Assembly (NCBI RefSeq): GCF_018919145.1
Contig: NZ_JAHLQJ010000014.1
Coordinates: 100,472-164,471 of the forward strand
From: Paenibacillus brevis
GTDB taxonomy: Bacteria; Bacillota; Bacilli; Paenibacillales; Paenibacillaceae
Length of the DNA: 64,000 nucleotides
Direction: 5' to 3'
Shown: piece after piece, positions 1 to 7,536 of the stretch
How positions within the stretch are numbered: position 1 is the stretch's first letter
How the letters are laid out: each line of letters opens with the position of its first letter
Notes under the pieces: generated by a model
What the model saw: only the letters and a program-made list of their open reading frames with translations
Told to the model about the DNA's origin: nothing
Databases searched by the model: none
Made by a program: the position numbers and the translations under genes

Positions 1-1
1 T

Positions 2-1252
2 GCCTTCCTGCTATCCAAGCTGGACGAGATTCGTACGGAGCGATTGCCTGCTTTGATCGTAGCCCCTGCTTCTCTGGTCTACAACTGGCGGAATGAGCTT
101 GTACGGTTCGCCCCGGATATTAGGTGCACAATTATTGACGGAGCCAAGCCGGACCGCGTCCGGCTGCTCCGCGACTTGGAAGAGAATGATGTCCTGATTA
201 CATCGTATCCCCTTCTTCGGATGGATGTCGAGCTGTTCGCAGACGCTTCATTCCATACCCTGATTCTCGATGAGGCCCAGAGCTTCAAAAATTATGCAAC
301 CCAGACCGCCAAAGCCGTCAAGACACTTCGGGCGCGGCATCGATTCGCCCTGACCGGAACTCCGATCGAGAACTCGCTTGAGGAGCTATGGTCGATCTAT
401 GATGCCGTCTTCCCGGCGCTGTTCCAAAGCCGCACTCGCTTTAATGAGCTACGGAGGGAGCAGATTGCGCGGATGATCCGGCCTTTTATGCTGCGCAGAT
501 TGAAGAACGATGTTCTGAAAGAGCTGCCTGAGAAGATCGAATCTCTGCAATCCAGCGCCTTGCTTCCAGAGCAGAAGAAGCTGTATGCCGCTATGCTGGC
601 CCAGCTTCAGCAGGATACGCTCAAGCATTTGAATGATGACAGCTTCGAGAAAAACCGGATTCAGATTCTTGCCGGAATCACCCGACTGCGGCAGCTCTGC
701 TGTCATCCTGCCCTGTTCGTTGAGGGTTATCAGGATAGCTCTGCCAAATATGAACAGCTGCTTGAGATCATCGAGGAAGCATTAAGCGCGGGAAAACGGA
801 TGCTTATTTTCTCCCAGTTTACCGAAATGCTCAGTCTGATCGGAAGAGAGTTAGGGTACCGGGGAGTTCCCTTCTTCTATCTTGATGGCAGGACACCGCC
901 TGAGCAACGGGTAGAGCTATGCTCCCGCTTCAATGAGGGCGAGAATGATGTCTTTTTGATTTCCTTGAAGGCAGGCGGTACAGGCTTGAATCTGACCGGC
1001 GCAGATACCGTGATTCTCTATGATCTATGGTGGAATCCCGCCGTTGAACAGCAGGCTGCGGACCGGGCCCATCGCATGGGACAAAAACAGGTTGTACATG
1101 TGCTCCGGCTTGTTGCCGAGAATACGGTGGAGCAGAAAATGTACGAGCTTCAACAGAAGAAAATGCATCTGATCGACGAGGTCCTCCATCCGGATGAAGA
1201 GTCATGGTCCAGCTTGAATGAACAAGATATCCGCGAAATCCTAAGCCTCTGA
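2..1252 (+). CDS. SNF2-family DEAD/DEAH helicase, C-terminal part (5' truncated by window)
   Basis: The reading frame is open from base 2, so the gene begins outside the window and about 416 C-terminal codons are seen. The visible part has the end of the SNF2 N-terminal motor domain (LILDEAQSF Walker B near base 265, ALTGTPIENS motif III near 350) and a full helicase C-terminal lobe (LIFSQFTEML, then AGGTGLNLTGADTVILYD and DRAHRMGQ near 970-1080). These are Swi2/Snf2 motifs, so it is a dsDNA-translocating ATPase, probably a bacterial RapA/Snf2-like protein of unknown target. The missing upstream part would hold Walker A and possibly a SWIM zinc finger. No terminator is seen after the stop; the next gene lies 134 bp on. 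Confidence 0.93.
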   Translation, partial: AFLLSKLDEIRTERLPALIVAPASLVYNWRNELVRFAPDIRCTIIDGAKPDRVRLLRDLEENDVLITSYPLLRMDVELFADASFHTLILDEAQSFKNYATQTAKAVKTLRARHRFALTGTPIENSLEELWSIYDAVFPALFQSRTRFNELRREQIARMIRPFMLRRLKNDVLKELPEKIESLQSSALLPEQKKLYAAMLAQLQQDTLKHLNDDSFEKNRIQILAGITRLRQLCCHPALFVEGYQDSSAKYEQLLEIIEEALSAGKRMLIFSQFTEMLSLIGRELGYRGVPFFYLDGRTPPEQRVELCSRFNEGENDVFLISLKAGGTGLNLTGADTVILYDLWWNPAVEQQAADRAHRMGQKQVVHVLRLVAENTVEQKMYELQQKKMHLIDEVLHPDEESWSSLNEQDIREILSL

Positions 1253-1386
1253 CAAGCCTGCTTCCGGTACTGGAAAAATTCATGTTTTTATTTACCTGTA
1301 TCGGGTAACTATAAGTATGAGTTCGAAAAGCACCTCAGATAGTATAGGTTAACTCAACAGTACAGTCAGAAGAAGGAGGAAATATC

Positions 1387-1572
1387 ATGCCGCAGCATAA
1401 TCAGAGCAGTCATTCCCAGGATGAAGCTGAGCTTCGCAATAAGCAAGATCATGATGGTGATTCGCTTGCGGAGAAGAAGAAGCTGGAAAATGGTGTGGAT
1501 ATCGAGCCGGAAGCCGATGAGTGGGTGGCCAAGCCGGTCGCCTTTACCGATTCCGATTCTCAAGACAAATAA
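1387..1572 (+). CDS. Small acidic hydrophilic protein, unknown function
   Basis: A 61-aa protein with no membrane segment or cysteine, rich in Asp, Glu, Gln and Lys, starting MPQHNQSSH and ending SDSDSQDK-like. An AGAAGGAGG ribosome site sits 7 bases before the ATG and an intrinsic terminator follows the stop by about 12 bases, so it looks like a real single-gene transcript. The composition is that of an intrinsically disordered protein. I do not recognise the family. An overlapping antiparallel frame exists, but only this one has a ribosome site and terminator. Confidence 0.7.
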   Translation: MPQHNQSSHSQDEAELRNKQDHDGDSLAEKKKLENGVDIEPEADEWVAKPVAFTDSDSQDK

Positions 1573-1584
1573 CGTTCCCCCCGC

Positions 1585-1610
1585 CGCCCGGTCAACCGGG
1601 CGTTTTTTTT
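1585..1610 (+). terminator. Intrinsic terminator of the 61-aa gene
   Basis: CGCCCGG and CCGGGCG arms (1585-1591 and 1596-1602) around a TCAA loop, followed by eight T. Confidence 0.9.
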
Positions 1611-2289
1611 ATTTCAACAGCCCCGCCTCCTGCAGGAAACCTCGCACTATTTTCTTTTGATACCTGATTCTGGACGCCCGCGAAAGACTCCAGCATGTTT
1701 CAACCGTTACGGCTTTAGCTCTAAGCAGACGTGCTGCCGCGGTTCGCGCGGAGCCCGGAAGCTCATGCAGGCGCCGGTTAAAATGATGGTTTCTGTTCGG
1801 GATAGCTGCATTCACTTTCCGAATTTGTCTTTGAACTACGGGAATAACCGGGCTGCGTGGATTTGTAATCAATGTCTGCCCGAGCACACGCGAGCTAAGC
1901 TGAGACAAGCCGTTAGCTTCGTGCAAATCCAGGAACCAGCTTGGGGATACTTGCCGGGCCAGCCTGAATACCGCTCTGGCAAGTCCGTTTCGTCCTTTGC
2001 TTCCGGATTGTCTAGGAAATTGCCGGTTAAGATCTGGTCGTCCCCTCACCTTCCTGCGATAGGCCTGCTGATTGACAAGAGGCACAATCACAAGCCTTCC
2101 TTTCAATAGAGTCAGCTCTCCCCTTTTCAATTGCTTAACAAGCTGCTGCGCGGCGGCGATGCTGGCGGTCTCGTTCCCATGTACACCGGAAATAATCATG
2201 GCAGTAGGGCCTGATCGGTCAGCTCGAAAGTCATAATAGGTTGTAACATATCGTGATCCCGGAGCTAACTTCAGAGTTGAAAGCTGCAT
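1609..2289 (-). CDS. Zinc-dependent deacylase, succinylglutamate desuccinylase/aspartoacylase-like (M14 family)
   Basis: About 226 aa. The zinc motifs of the AstE/AspA branch of peptidase family M14 are present: HGNE near residue 40 (His and Glu ligands), PDLNRQFP near residue 88, and DLHEA near residue 122. These enzymes cleave an acyl or amino acid from an amide bond; the substrate here cannot be told. ATG at 2289 is preferred because the G-rich ribosome site AGAGGGGG lies 8 bases upstream of it, too close to the GTG at 2298. No signal peptide, so it should be cytoplasmic. It stands alone, convergent with the 61-aa gene, whose terminator touches its 3' end. The fold assignment is firm; the substrate is unknown. 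Confidence 0.82.
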   Translation of the reverse strand: MQLSTLKLAPGSRYVTTYYDFRADRSGPTAMIISGVHGNETASIAAAQQLVKQLKRGELTLLKGRLVIVPLVNQQAYRRKVRGRPDLNRQFPRQSGSKGRNGLARAVFRLARQVSPSWFLDLHEANGLSQLSSRVLGQTLITNPRSPVIPVVQRQIRKVNAAIPNRNHHFNRRLHELPGSARTAAARLLRAKAVTVETCWSLSRASRIRYQKKIVRGFLQEAGLLK

Positions 2290-2414
2290 CCATGCCACCC
2301 CCTCTTCTCTTCTTTACAACTTCTCATTCCCTTTCGTCAGGCTTTATCCTATGCATCCGGCTCCAATCCTGTATGGACTCTTGTCTCTTTCCTGGCTGCT
2401 TTATAAATCTGCAT

Positions 2415-2456
2415 GAAAAAACGCCTCCGGACCGTTTTATGCGGGTCGAAGACGTT
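2415..2456 (-). terminator. Terminator of the nitroreductase gene
   Basis: On the minus strand a 13-bp stem (2444-2456 pairing with 2420-2433, with one bulge and some G-U pairs) is followed by a T run at 2416-2421. Confidence 0.85.
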
Positions 2457-2472
2457 TTGAAGATACATTTTA

Positions 2473-3069
2473 TTATTTAGCGACTCTGACTCGCACCTCG
2501 AGCGGTGCGAATTCTTTGTCGCCGGCTTGAGCCGCAATCCCCCCGAACGGCATTTGTGCAATCAACTTCCAGGAGGATGGCACATTCCACTCCTTGGCAA
2601 CCTGCTCATCCACAAGCGGATTATAGTGCTGTAATGAAGCTCCTACTCCTTCGTCGGCCAGAGCTACCCATACGGCCAGCTGCAGCATGCCTGAGGACTG
2701 CTCCGACCACACAGGGAAGTTATCTGCATAGAGTGCAAATTGCTGCTGAAGCCCCTCAATGATAGCCTGCTCTTCAAAGAACAGAATCGTTCCGCGGCCG
2801 CTGCGGAAGGAAGCCATCTTGTCCTCGGTGGAAGCGAATTGGCCTTCTGGCACAACTTTCCGAAGCGTCTCCTTCGTCAGATCCCAAAATTTATCATGCT
2901 GCTCATCAAGCAGAATAAGTACTCTTGCACTTTGCGAATTGAAGGAGCTTGGCACATACTTGACCGCCTGGCCCACAATCTCCTCAATCCGTTCCTGCGA
3001 GACTGGAATTTCCTTATTAATAGCATAGATACTGCGGCGTTTCTTCAGTAAATCAATCATACTGCTCAT
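2473..3069 (-). CDS. Nitroreductase family protein, Frm2/Hbn1-like
   Basis: 198 aa, the normal length of a short single-domain nitroreductase. The N-terminus has RRSIYAI (FMN phosphate-binding Arg region) and then VKYVPSSFNSQSARV, the hallmark of the yeast Frm2/bacterial YdgI-like branch; the C-terminal WKLIAQMPFGG is the second flavin segment. Members are FMN enzymes that reduce nitroaromatics or quinones with NAD(P)H and have been linked to oxidative stress. AAGGAGAG precedes the ATG at 3069 by 7 bases. It is monocistronic with its own terminator. Confidence 0.88.
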   Translation of the reverse strand: MSSMIDLLKKRRSIYAINKEIPVSQERIEEIVGQAVKYVPSSFNSQSARVLILLDEQHDKFWDLTKETLRKVVPEGQFASTEDKMASFRSGRGTILFFEEQAIIEGLQQQFALYADNFPVWSEQSSGMLQLAVWVALADEGVGASLQHYNPLVDEQVAKEWNVPSSWKLIAQMPFGGIAAQAGDKEFAPLEVRVRVAK

Positions 3070-3193
3070 CTGTTTTCTCTCCTTCTGCCTGAATTACGTT
3101 TATTTTACCCGAACGAGCAAAAATAAACCACTGACTATCTATTAACTAGAATTGGGTTATAATGGTAGTAATAGACGCTCGAGGAGGCTGCGG

Positions 3194-4348
3194 ATGCCCA
3201 AGACGAAAATTTTTATCAGTTCTGTGAATGAGGACGGATTGAAGCCCCTTCGCCAAAAGGTGTACCATCAGCTTAAACAGCTTGGCCACGAACCCCTGAT
3301 GTGGGAAGAAAATCTGGGCCCTTGGCTTGGACATGTGGATCCGGTGCACCGTTGCCTGGAGGCCGTTGAAGAAAGTGATATTTATCTGCTGTTTATCGGA
3401 AGCCGGGCTGGCACTTATTACGGGAATGCCATGAGAACCGTCACCCATATGGAATTCATAAAGGCCTGTGAGCAGGGCAAGCTGATTCTTGTCTTTGCCG
3501 ATATTGAAGTCAAGCAATGCTATTTCGGGACGGTTAAGCCGATATTGGAGCAGTGCATTGAGAAATATGTAGCATCGGAGTCCCGATTCCCTCCTCCGAC
3601 CCATCTGATAGAGCTGCTGCAAGCTGACTCCAGAATTCCATCCAACATCGACCCTTACGTATGGTATTTTTACTATGATATGACACAACGCAAAGTTTAC
3701 ATTGATGATTTGACCTTGGGGGTTCCGATCGACTGGGAGATGTACTTCAGCGATCTGCTGCGAAGAGGATCCCTGCTGCTGCCGCTGGAGGACTACATTG
3801 AACAAACATCAATGCGGCTGGAGCAATACGACGATGCATTTGAGCTAATTACCTCACTCCTTCCTTCTATGCAAATTACAGGATTGGAGCAGCCTGAAGG
3901 TGCGCTTGAAAAGATCAGGCGCATGCTGAAGGGCGGAGATATTGAACAGGTTTACGGGCAATATATGACGGAATGTATCGGTTACTATCGCGATTGTTGT
4001 GCGGCAACCTTATATACGCTTAGGGAGGACAAACTCTATCTGGATGCTGCCGCAGGCAATGCGGTTCCTGTACCCGAGTTCAGGCTGGATGATCAAAGCT
4101 CTTACATGGCCCTGACGGTCCAAATGGGCAATCCGGCCGAGCAGATCTATTATAAGGAAGCCAAAGCCATGTTCTATCACTGCATCTTCTCGGGTTCCAA
4201 AGTGCTTACCCTACACTATCCGGCCGACCCGGACTGGAATGCCAGGAAATTCATCCATTACAAAGAAAGCGTTAATCGTGCTATACTAAGTAAAAATCCG
4301 TTAATTATCGAATGGGTCAAATTATTTCTGGGAGGGTTGAAGCGATGA
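3194..4348 (+). CDS. DUF4062 domain protein with unassigned C-terminal half
   Basis: 384 aa. The first ~150 residues (KIFISSVNEDGLKPLR, then ESDIYLLFIGSRAGTYYG, then THMEFIKACEQGKLILVF) form a DUF4062 domain, a Rossmann-like fold related to nucleoside deoxyribosyltransferase/TIR-type sensors and often joined to effector domains. The rest, about 230 residues with no transmembrane segment, I cannot assign; a GAF-like ligand-binding fold is possible for the last 120. GAGGAGG at 3181-3187 lies 6 bases before ATG 3194, which is chosen over the upstream in-frame 3152 codon. A TATAAT hexamer sits at 3158-3163. The stop overlaps the start of the next small gene (ATGA), so the two are translationally coupled. 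Confidence 0.8.
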   Translation: MPKTKIFISSVNEDGLKPLRQKVYHQLKQLGHEPLMWEENLGPWLGHVDPVHRCLEAVEESDIYLLFIGSRAGTYYGNAMRTVTHMEFIKACEQGKLILVFADIEVKQCYFGTVKPILEQCIEKYVASESRFPPPTHLIELLQADSRIPSNIDPYVWYFYYDMTQRKVYIDDLTLGVPIDWEMYFSDLLRRGSLLLPLEDYIEQTSMRLEQYDDAFELITSLLPSMQITGLEQPEGALEKIRRMLKGGDIEQVYGQYMTECIGYYRDCCAATLYTLREDKLYLDAAAGNAVPVPEFRLDDQSSYMALTVQMGNPAEQIYYKEAKAMFYHCIFSGSKVLTLHYPADPDWNARKFIHYKESVNRAILSKNPLIIEWVKLFLGGLKR

Positions 4349-4533
4349 GTAGCGTATTCGTATCTAAAAACGGGAAGGTGAGCAAAGCGGTAGGCTTTCA
4401 GCCCAAGGATGCCCTGCTATTTGTTCCGGAGGAGCGGAATTCCTCGCATATCTTGAAGGAGCAACGCTCAGCCATGAAGCGAAGCAGTAAACAGATCAAG
4501 GACCGGTTCGCCTTGGCGACCAAACGGGCCTGA
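4345..4533 (+). CDS. Small basic protein coupled to the DUF4062 gene
   Basis: 62 aa, Lys/Arg/Ser-rich, starting MSSVFVSKNG and with a basic C-terminal half (KRSSKQIKDRFALATKRA). The ATG overlaps the stop of the DUF4062 gene as ATGA, and GGGAGGG lies 8 bases upstream, so the start at 4345 is well supported. It is followed directly by a terminator. No family is recognised; its tight coupling suggests a partner of the DUF4062 protein, which is an inference. Confidence 0.72.
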   Translation: MSSVFVSKNGKVSKAVGFQPKDALLFVPEERNSSHILKEQRSAMKRSSKQIKDRFALATKRA

Positions 4534-4547
4534 GCTTGATGAATACG

Positions 4548-4583
4548 AACGTCCCCGCTGGAATCCAGCAGGGACGTTTTTTT
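4548..4583 (+). terminator. Terminator of the DUF4062 operon
   Basis: AACGTCCC-GCTGGA / TCCAGC-GGGACGTT stem with one internal mismatch and a run of seven T. Confidence 0.9.
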
Positions 4584-4596
4584 AATATAAAATTTT

Positions 4597-4802
4597 ACTA
4601 TGTAAGTTGAACTATAAAAGCTACGTAGAAAGGGCATAAGTGTGAAGTGTGTTGAAGAAGCGTAAGCGTTCGCCTTTGTGAGTGGATTTCTACCTTAAAA
4701 TATCTTAGTTCAATTAGAGAAATCCGCGAACAACAGCGATCGTAAGCACACTTCACACGTTGCCCCCAGAATGTAAAAATTCAGTAGTTCAACTTATATA
4801 GT
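4597..4802. repeat. 206-bp palindromic MITE-like element, family A (complete copy)
   Basis: Bounded by 18-bp terminal inverted repeats, 4597-4614 and 4785-4802, which differ at one base (ACTATGTAAGTTGAACTA against ACTATATAAGTTGAACTA). Inside, the left arm (GTGTGAAGTGTG near 4641 to GTGGATTTCT near 4692) is an imperfect inverted copy of the right arm (4711-4765), so the whole unit could fold into one long hairpin. It has no open frame. The right end abuts the stop codon of gdnD. The right arm recurs at 15131-15186 and, inverted, at 63930-63984. Confidence 0.8.
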
Positions 4803-5117
4803 CTAGGACACCAGTTTCAGACCGACAGCTGCGCATAGTACCATACTGATGAACACGATTCTTTTCCAATCCTTGGATTCGTTGTACAGAACCATTCCCA
4901 GAATTGCGCCACCTGAAGCGCCTATCCCTGTCCATATAGCATAAGCGGTTCCCATCGGTAATGTCTCCATCGCATAAGCCAGAAAGATAAAGCTCAGCCC
5001 GAATCCGACAACGAGCATGACTAAGGATTGCCATTTTTGATCCTTATGCCACTTATTGATCATCGTAACCCCAAACATTTCGCAAAGTCCGGCCAACACT
5101 AATGTCATCCAAGCCAT
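4803..5117 (-). CDS. gdnD: Guanidinium exporter subunit GdnD (YkkD), SMR family
   Basis: 104 aa with four predicted membrane helices; the small multidrug resistance signature glutamate is in LCEMFGV (helix 1), and YAMETLPMGTAYAIWTGIG is the second conserved SMR block. It closely resembles B. subtilis YkkD, now known as half of a heteromeric guanidinium/H+ antiporter. Its ATG overlaps the gdnC stop (TGATG), giving coupled translation. Regulation is by the guanidine-I riboswitch upstream of gdnC. The palindromic element of family A begins at its stop codon, so the operon may lack its own classical terminator. Confidence 0.93.
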   Translation of the reverse strand: MAWMTLVLAGLCEMFGVTMINKWHKDQKWQSLVMLVVGFGLSFIFLAYAMETLPMGTAYAIWTGIGASGGAILGMVLYNESKDWKRIVFISMVLCAAVGLKLVS

Positions 5118-5458
5118 CAGGATTCAGCTCCTTCCTCTACTTGATCCTTCGTAACCAGCTTCAGTCCGATCACGCCTGCCAGCAAGAGCAGGATCAACAG
5201 AACCTTGGCCAATTTAAACGGCTCGCCAAAGAACAACACTTCCGACAAGACTGTACCGGCTGTACCTAATCCGACAAATACCGCATATACCGTTCCTACA
5301 GGCAGCTTCTTGCCCGCCATAATCATGACATAGAAGCTTATAATAATGGCGATAACCGTTCCGCTCCATGTCCAGAAGCTGTCAGCATGCTTCAAGCCGA
5401 TGACCCATAGCACCTCAAAGAATGCAGCGACAAATACCTTAATCCAATCCTTGCTCAT
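5117..5458 (-). CDS. gdnC: Guanidinium exporter subunit GdnC (YkkC), SMR family
   Basis: 113 aa, four membrane helices, with the conserved glutamate in [15 protein letters not shown] and the second SMR block [20 protein letters not shown], nearly identical to B. subtilis YkkC. GdnC and GdnD together form the exporter that removes guanidinium in exchange for protons. The ATG at 5458 has GGAGGTG 6 bases upstream; an in-frame GTG at 5467 lies inside that ribosome site and is rejected. It is the first gene behind the riboswitch. Confidence 0.94.
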   Translation of the reverse strand: MSKDWIKVFVAAFFEVLWVIGLKHADSFWTWSGTVIAIIISFYVMIMAGKKLPVGTVYAVFVGLGTAGTVLSEVLFFGEPFKLAKVLLILLLLAGVIGLKLVTKDQVEEGAES

Positions 5459-5519
5459 GAAAAACACCTCCGGTTTGTATTGATGATCTGTTCCGGTCTT
5501 CTGTCGGCTTGTATGGAGC

Positions 5520-5645
5520 CAAAAAAGCCCGGAAAGATATCAAAAAGATATCCTCCCGGGCTTTTATCCCTCCGTGTCCGCAGCATGGCTGCGTGTTCTC
5601 TCTCGGACCATGGACCGGCAATTGCCGCGGAACCCTAGAGAACAA
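5520..5645 (-). promoter_or_regulatory. Guanidine-I (ykkC) riboswitch with terminator platform
   Basis: Read on the minus strand the leader contains the three conserved ykkC blocks in order: CTAGGGTTCCG (5638-5628), GGTCCGAGAG (5609-5600) and ACGGAGGGATAAAA (5575-5562) running into GCCCGGGAG. The last block is also the left arm of an intrinsic terminator, whose other arm TTTCCGGGCTTTTTT ends near 5520, so guanidine binding would sequester the GCCCGGG strand and allow read-through. This matches the known class and its usual gdnCD (ykkCD) target. Confidence 0.95.
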
Positions 5646-5655
5646 ACTGGAATTT

Positions 5656-5684
5656 ATATTAACCCGTACGGGCCCGGATGTCAA
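5656..5684 (-). promoter_or_regulatory. Sigma-A promoter of the gdnCD riboswitch
   Basis: TTGACA (5684-5679), 17-bp spacer, TAATAT (5661-5656), ending about 11 bases before the riboswitch aptamer. Confidence 0.85.
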
Positions 5685-5784
5685 TAGAGGATTTGTGGCA
5701 ACTTGTAACTCTCGAAGGTTTGTTCTAACATAGATAACGAGCAATTCAATCTGTTCAATCGATATAGAGATGAGGAGTGGAAGA

Positions 5785-6795
5785 ATGAACACCAAATTAT
5801 TTTCCCCTTATACGATCAAGGAAGTAACCTTCAAGAATCGGATCGTTATGGCGCCGATGTGTATGTATTCTTCCCCAAATAAAGACGGTAAAGTCGCAGA
5901 CTGGCACCGGACTCACTATGCAACCCGTGCCGTAGGCGGCGTTGGTCTTATTATACTGGAAGCTACAGCCGTTACACCGGAGGGCCGCATTAGCGACCAG
6001 GATCTCGGTATTTGGAACGATGAGCATATTGAAGGGCTTAAGGAAATCACCGGCCTGATTCATCAGCATGGTGCCAAGGCAGGAATCCAGCTTGCCCATG
6101 CCGGACGGAAAGCAGACCTGGAAGGAACCATTTACGCTCCTTCTGCTGTTCCTTTCCCCGGTATGAAAACACCAACCGAAATGGACAAGCAGCAAATAGA
6201 GCAGACTGTAGAAGCCTTCAAGCAGGCTGCGCGCCGCGCCAGAGAGGCCGGCTTTGACATCATTGAGCTTCATGCAGCGCACGGTTATTTGTTGAACCAG
6301 TTCCTCTCCCCGCTTACCAATCATCGTCAGGATGAATATGGCGGAAATCCGGATAATCGTTACCGGCTGCTGGGCAAGGTGATTGAAGCCTCGAAGTCGG
6401 AATGGAGCGGTCCAATCTTCGTTCGAATCTCGGCGGAAGAATACGATGAGCAAGGCAACCATCTGGATCAGTATCTAACTTATTCACAACAAATGAAGGC
6501 ACAAGGCGTCGATTTGATCGACTGCAGCTCGGGCGGCATGGTCCCTGCCAAGATCAACGTCTTCCCTGGCTATCAAGTTGGATTGTCCGATGCGATTCGC
6601 AATCAGGTAGATATCCCCACAGGAGCTGTCGGTCTAATCACTACAGCAATCCAGGCTGAGGAAATTCTGGGCAATGGCCGGGCCGATCTGGTGCTGCTCG
6701 GTCGTGAACTGCTGCGGAATCCTTATTGGGCATTAAATGCGGCGAAGGAGTTTGGCGCTGACATCGAGCGTCCAAGACAGTATCTTCGCTCTTAA
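5785..6795 (+). CDS. namA: NADPH dehydrogenase NamA (YqjM), old yellow enzyme family
   Basis: 336 aa, against 338 for B. subtilis YqjM. Seen are MAPMCMYSS near residue 22 with the redox-modulating Cys of the YqjM class, QLAHAGRKA near residue 100, and [18 protein letters not shown] near residue 160 with the two substrate-binding His. It is an FMN enzyme that reduces the C=C bond of alpha,beta-unsaturated carbonyls and acts in electrophile/oxidative stress. GAGGAG 9 bases upstream selects ATG 5785 over the in-frame ATG at 5770, which lies within that site. No terminator separates it from mqnB, 36 bp on, so the three genes may be co-transcribed. Confidence 0.95.
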   Translation: MNTKLFSPYTIKEVTFKNRIVMAPMCMYSSPNKDGKVADWHRTHYATRAVGGVGLIILEATAVTPEGRISDQDLGIWNDEHIEGLKEITGLIHQHGAKAGIQLAHAGRKADLEGTIYAPSAVPFPGMKTPTEMDKQQIEQTVEAFKQAARRAREAGFDIIELHAAHGYLLNQFLSPLTNHRQDEYGGNPDNRYRLLGKVIEASKSEWSGPIFVRISAEEYDEQGNHLDQYLTYSQQMKAQGVDLIDCSSGGMVPAKINVFPGYQVGLSDAIRNQVDIPTGAVGLITTAIQAEEILGNGRADLVLLGRELLRNPYWALNAAKEFGADIERPRQYLRS

Positions 6796-6831
6796 TACGG
6801 CCCTATTCTGGAGATGGAGTGATTCAAATTG

Positions 6832-7536
6832 ATGGAGAATCAACCTAGCACAAGCATAGAACCCGCTGTCATTAGGCGGGTTCTGATCATGACTGCGGTG
6901 GAGGCTGAGCGCGAAGCGGTGCTGCGAGGCCTCCACTCGGCCCGGCCATCGGCAGGCGCACCGGAATTCACGGTGCGCCTTGCCGGGGTCGGGCCGGCGA
7001 TGGCCGCCGCATCCACAGCGGCCGAGCTGGCTGCCGGCGCGTATGATCTGGTGATCAGCGCCGGCATTGGCGGCGGCTTCGCGGAGCGGGCGCCGGTCGG
7101 GTCTGTGGTGATCGCGAGCGAGCTGATCGCCGCGGATCTGGGTGCCGAGACGCCGGACGGGTTCACCGGCGTGGAGGAGCTTGGCTTCGGATCTGCCAGG
7201 ATCGAAGCCGAGGCAGTGCTTGCAGGCCGCCTGCTGGAAGGCCTGCAAGCCGCGGGCATGGCGGTGTGCCGTGGACCGGTGTTGACCCTGTCCACCGTGA
7301 CCGGCACCGCCGCTACCGCGGCCTTGCTTGCTGCGCGCATTCCCGGCGCAGCGGCCGAAGCTATGGAAGGCTTCGGCGTGGCCGTCGCAGCCCGCAGACT
7401 AAGTTTGCCCGTCCTTGAGCTAAGGACGATCTCTAACCTCATCGGCCCGAGGCAGCGTGAGCTGTGGAAAATCGGCGATGCCCTGCAGGCGCTTGAAGCG
7501 GCCTGCTCTTATCTACCGGAGGTGCTGCACTCATGA
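6832..7536 (+). CDS. mqnB: Futalosine hydrolase MqnB
   Basis: About 234 aa, a phosphorylase/nucleosidase-superfamily fold: RVLIMTAVEAEREAV at the start, ISAGIGGGF near residue 78, and EAMEGFGVAVAA near residue 180 carrying the ribose-binding Met-Glu. It splits futalosine to release hypoxanthine and dehypoxanthine futalosine in the alternative menaquinone route. The function is strengthened by mqnD, whose ATG overlaps its stop. A TTG at 6829 is a possible alternative start. The gene is much richer in GC, especially 6880-7400, than the genes on both sides. Confidence 0.9.
   Translation: MENQPSTSIEPAVIRRVLIMTAVEAEREAVLRGLHSARPSAGAPEFTVRLAGVGPAMAAASTAAELAAGAYDLVISAGIGGGFAERAPVGSVVIASELIAADLGAETPDGFTGVEELGFGSARIEAEAVLAGRLLEGLQAAGMAVCRGPVLTLSTVTGTAATAALLAARIPGAAAEAMEGFGVAVAARRLSLPVLELRTISNLIGPRQRELWKIGDALQALEAACSYLPEVLHS

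Noticed and set aside
1657..2109. 150-codon plus-strand frame
   Set aside because: It is antisense to the M14-family deacylase, which has clear zinc motifs and a ribosome site.
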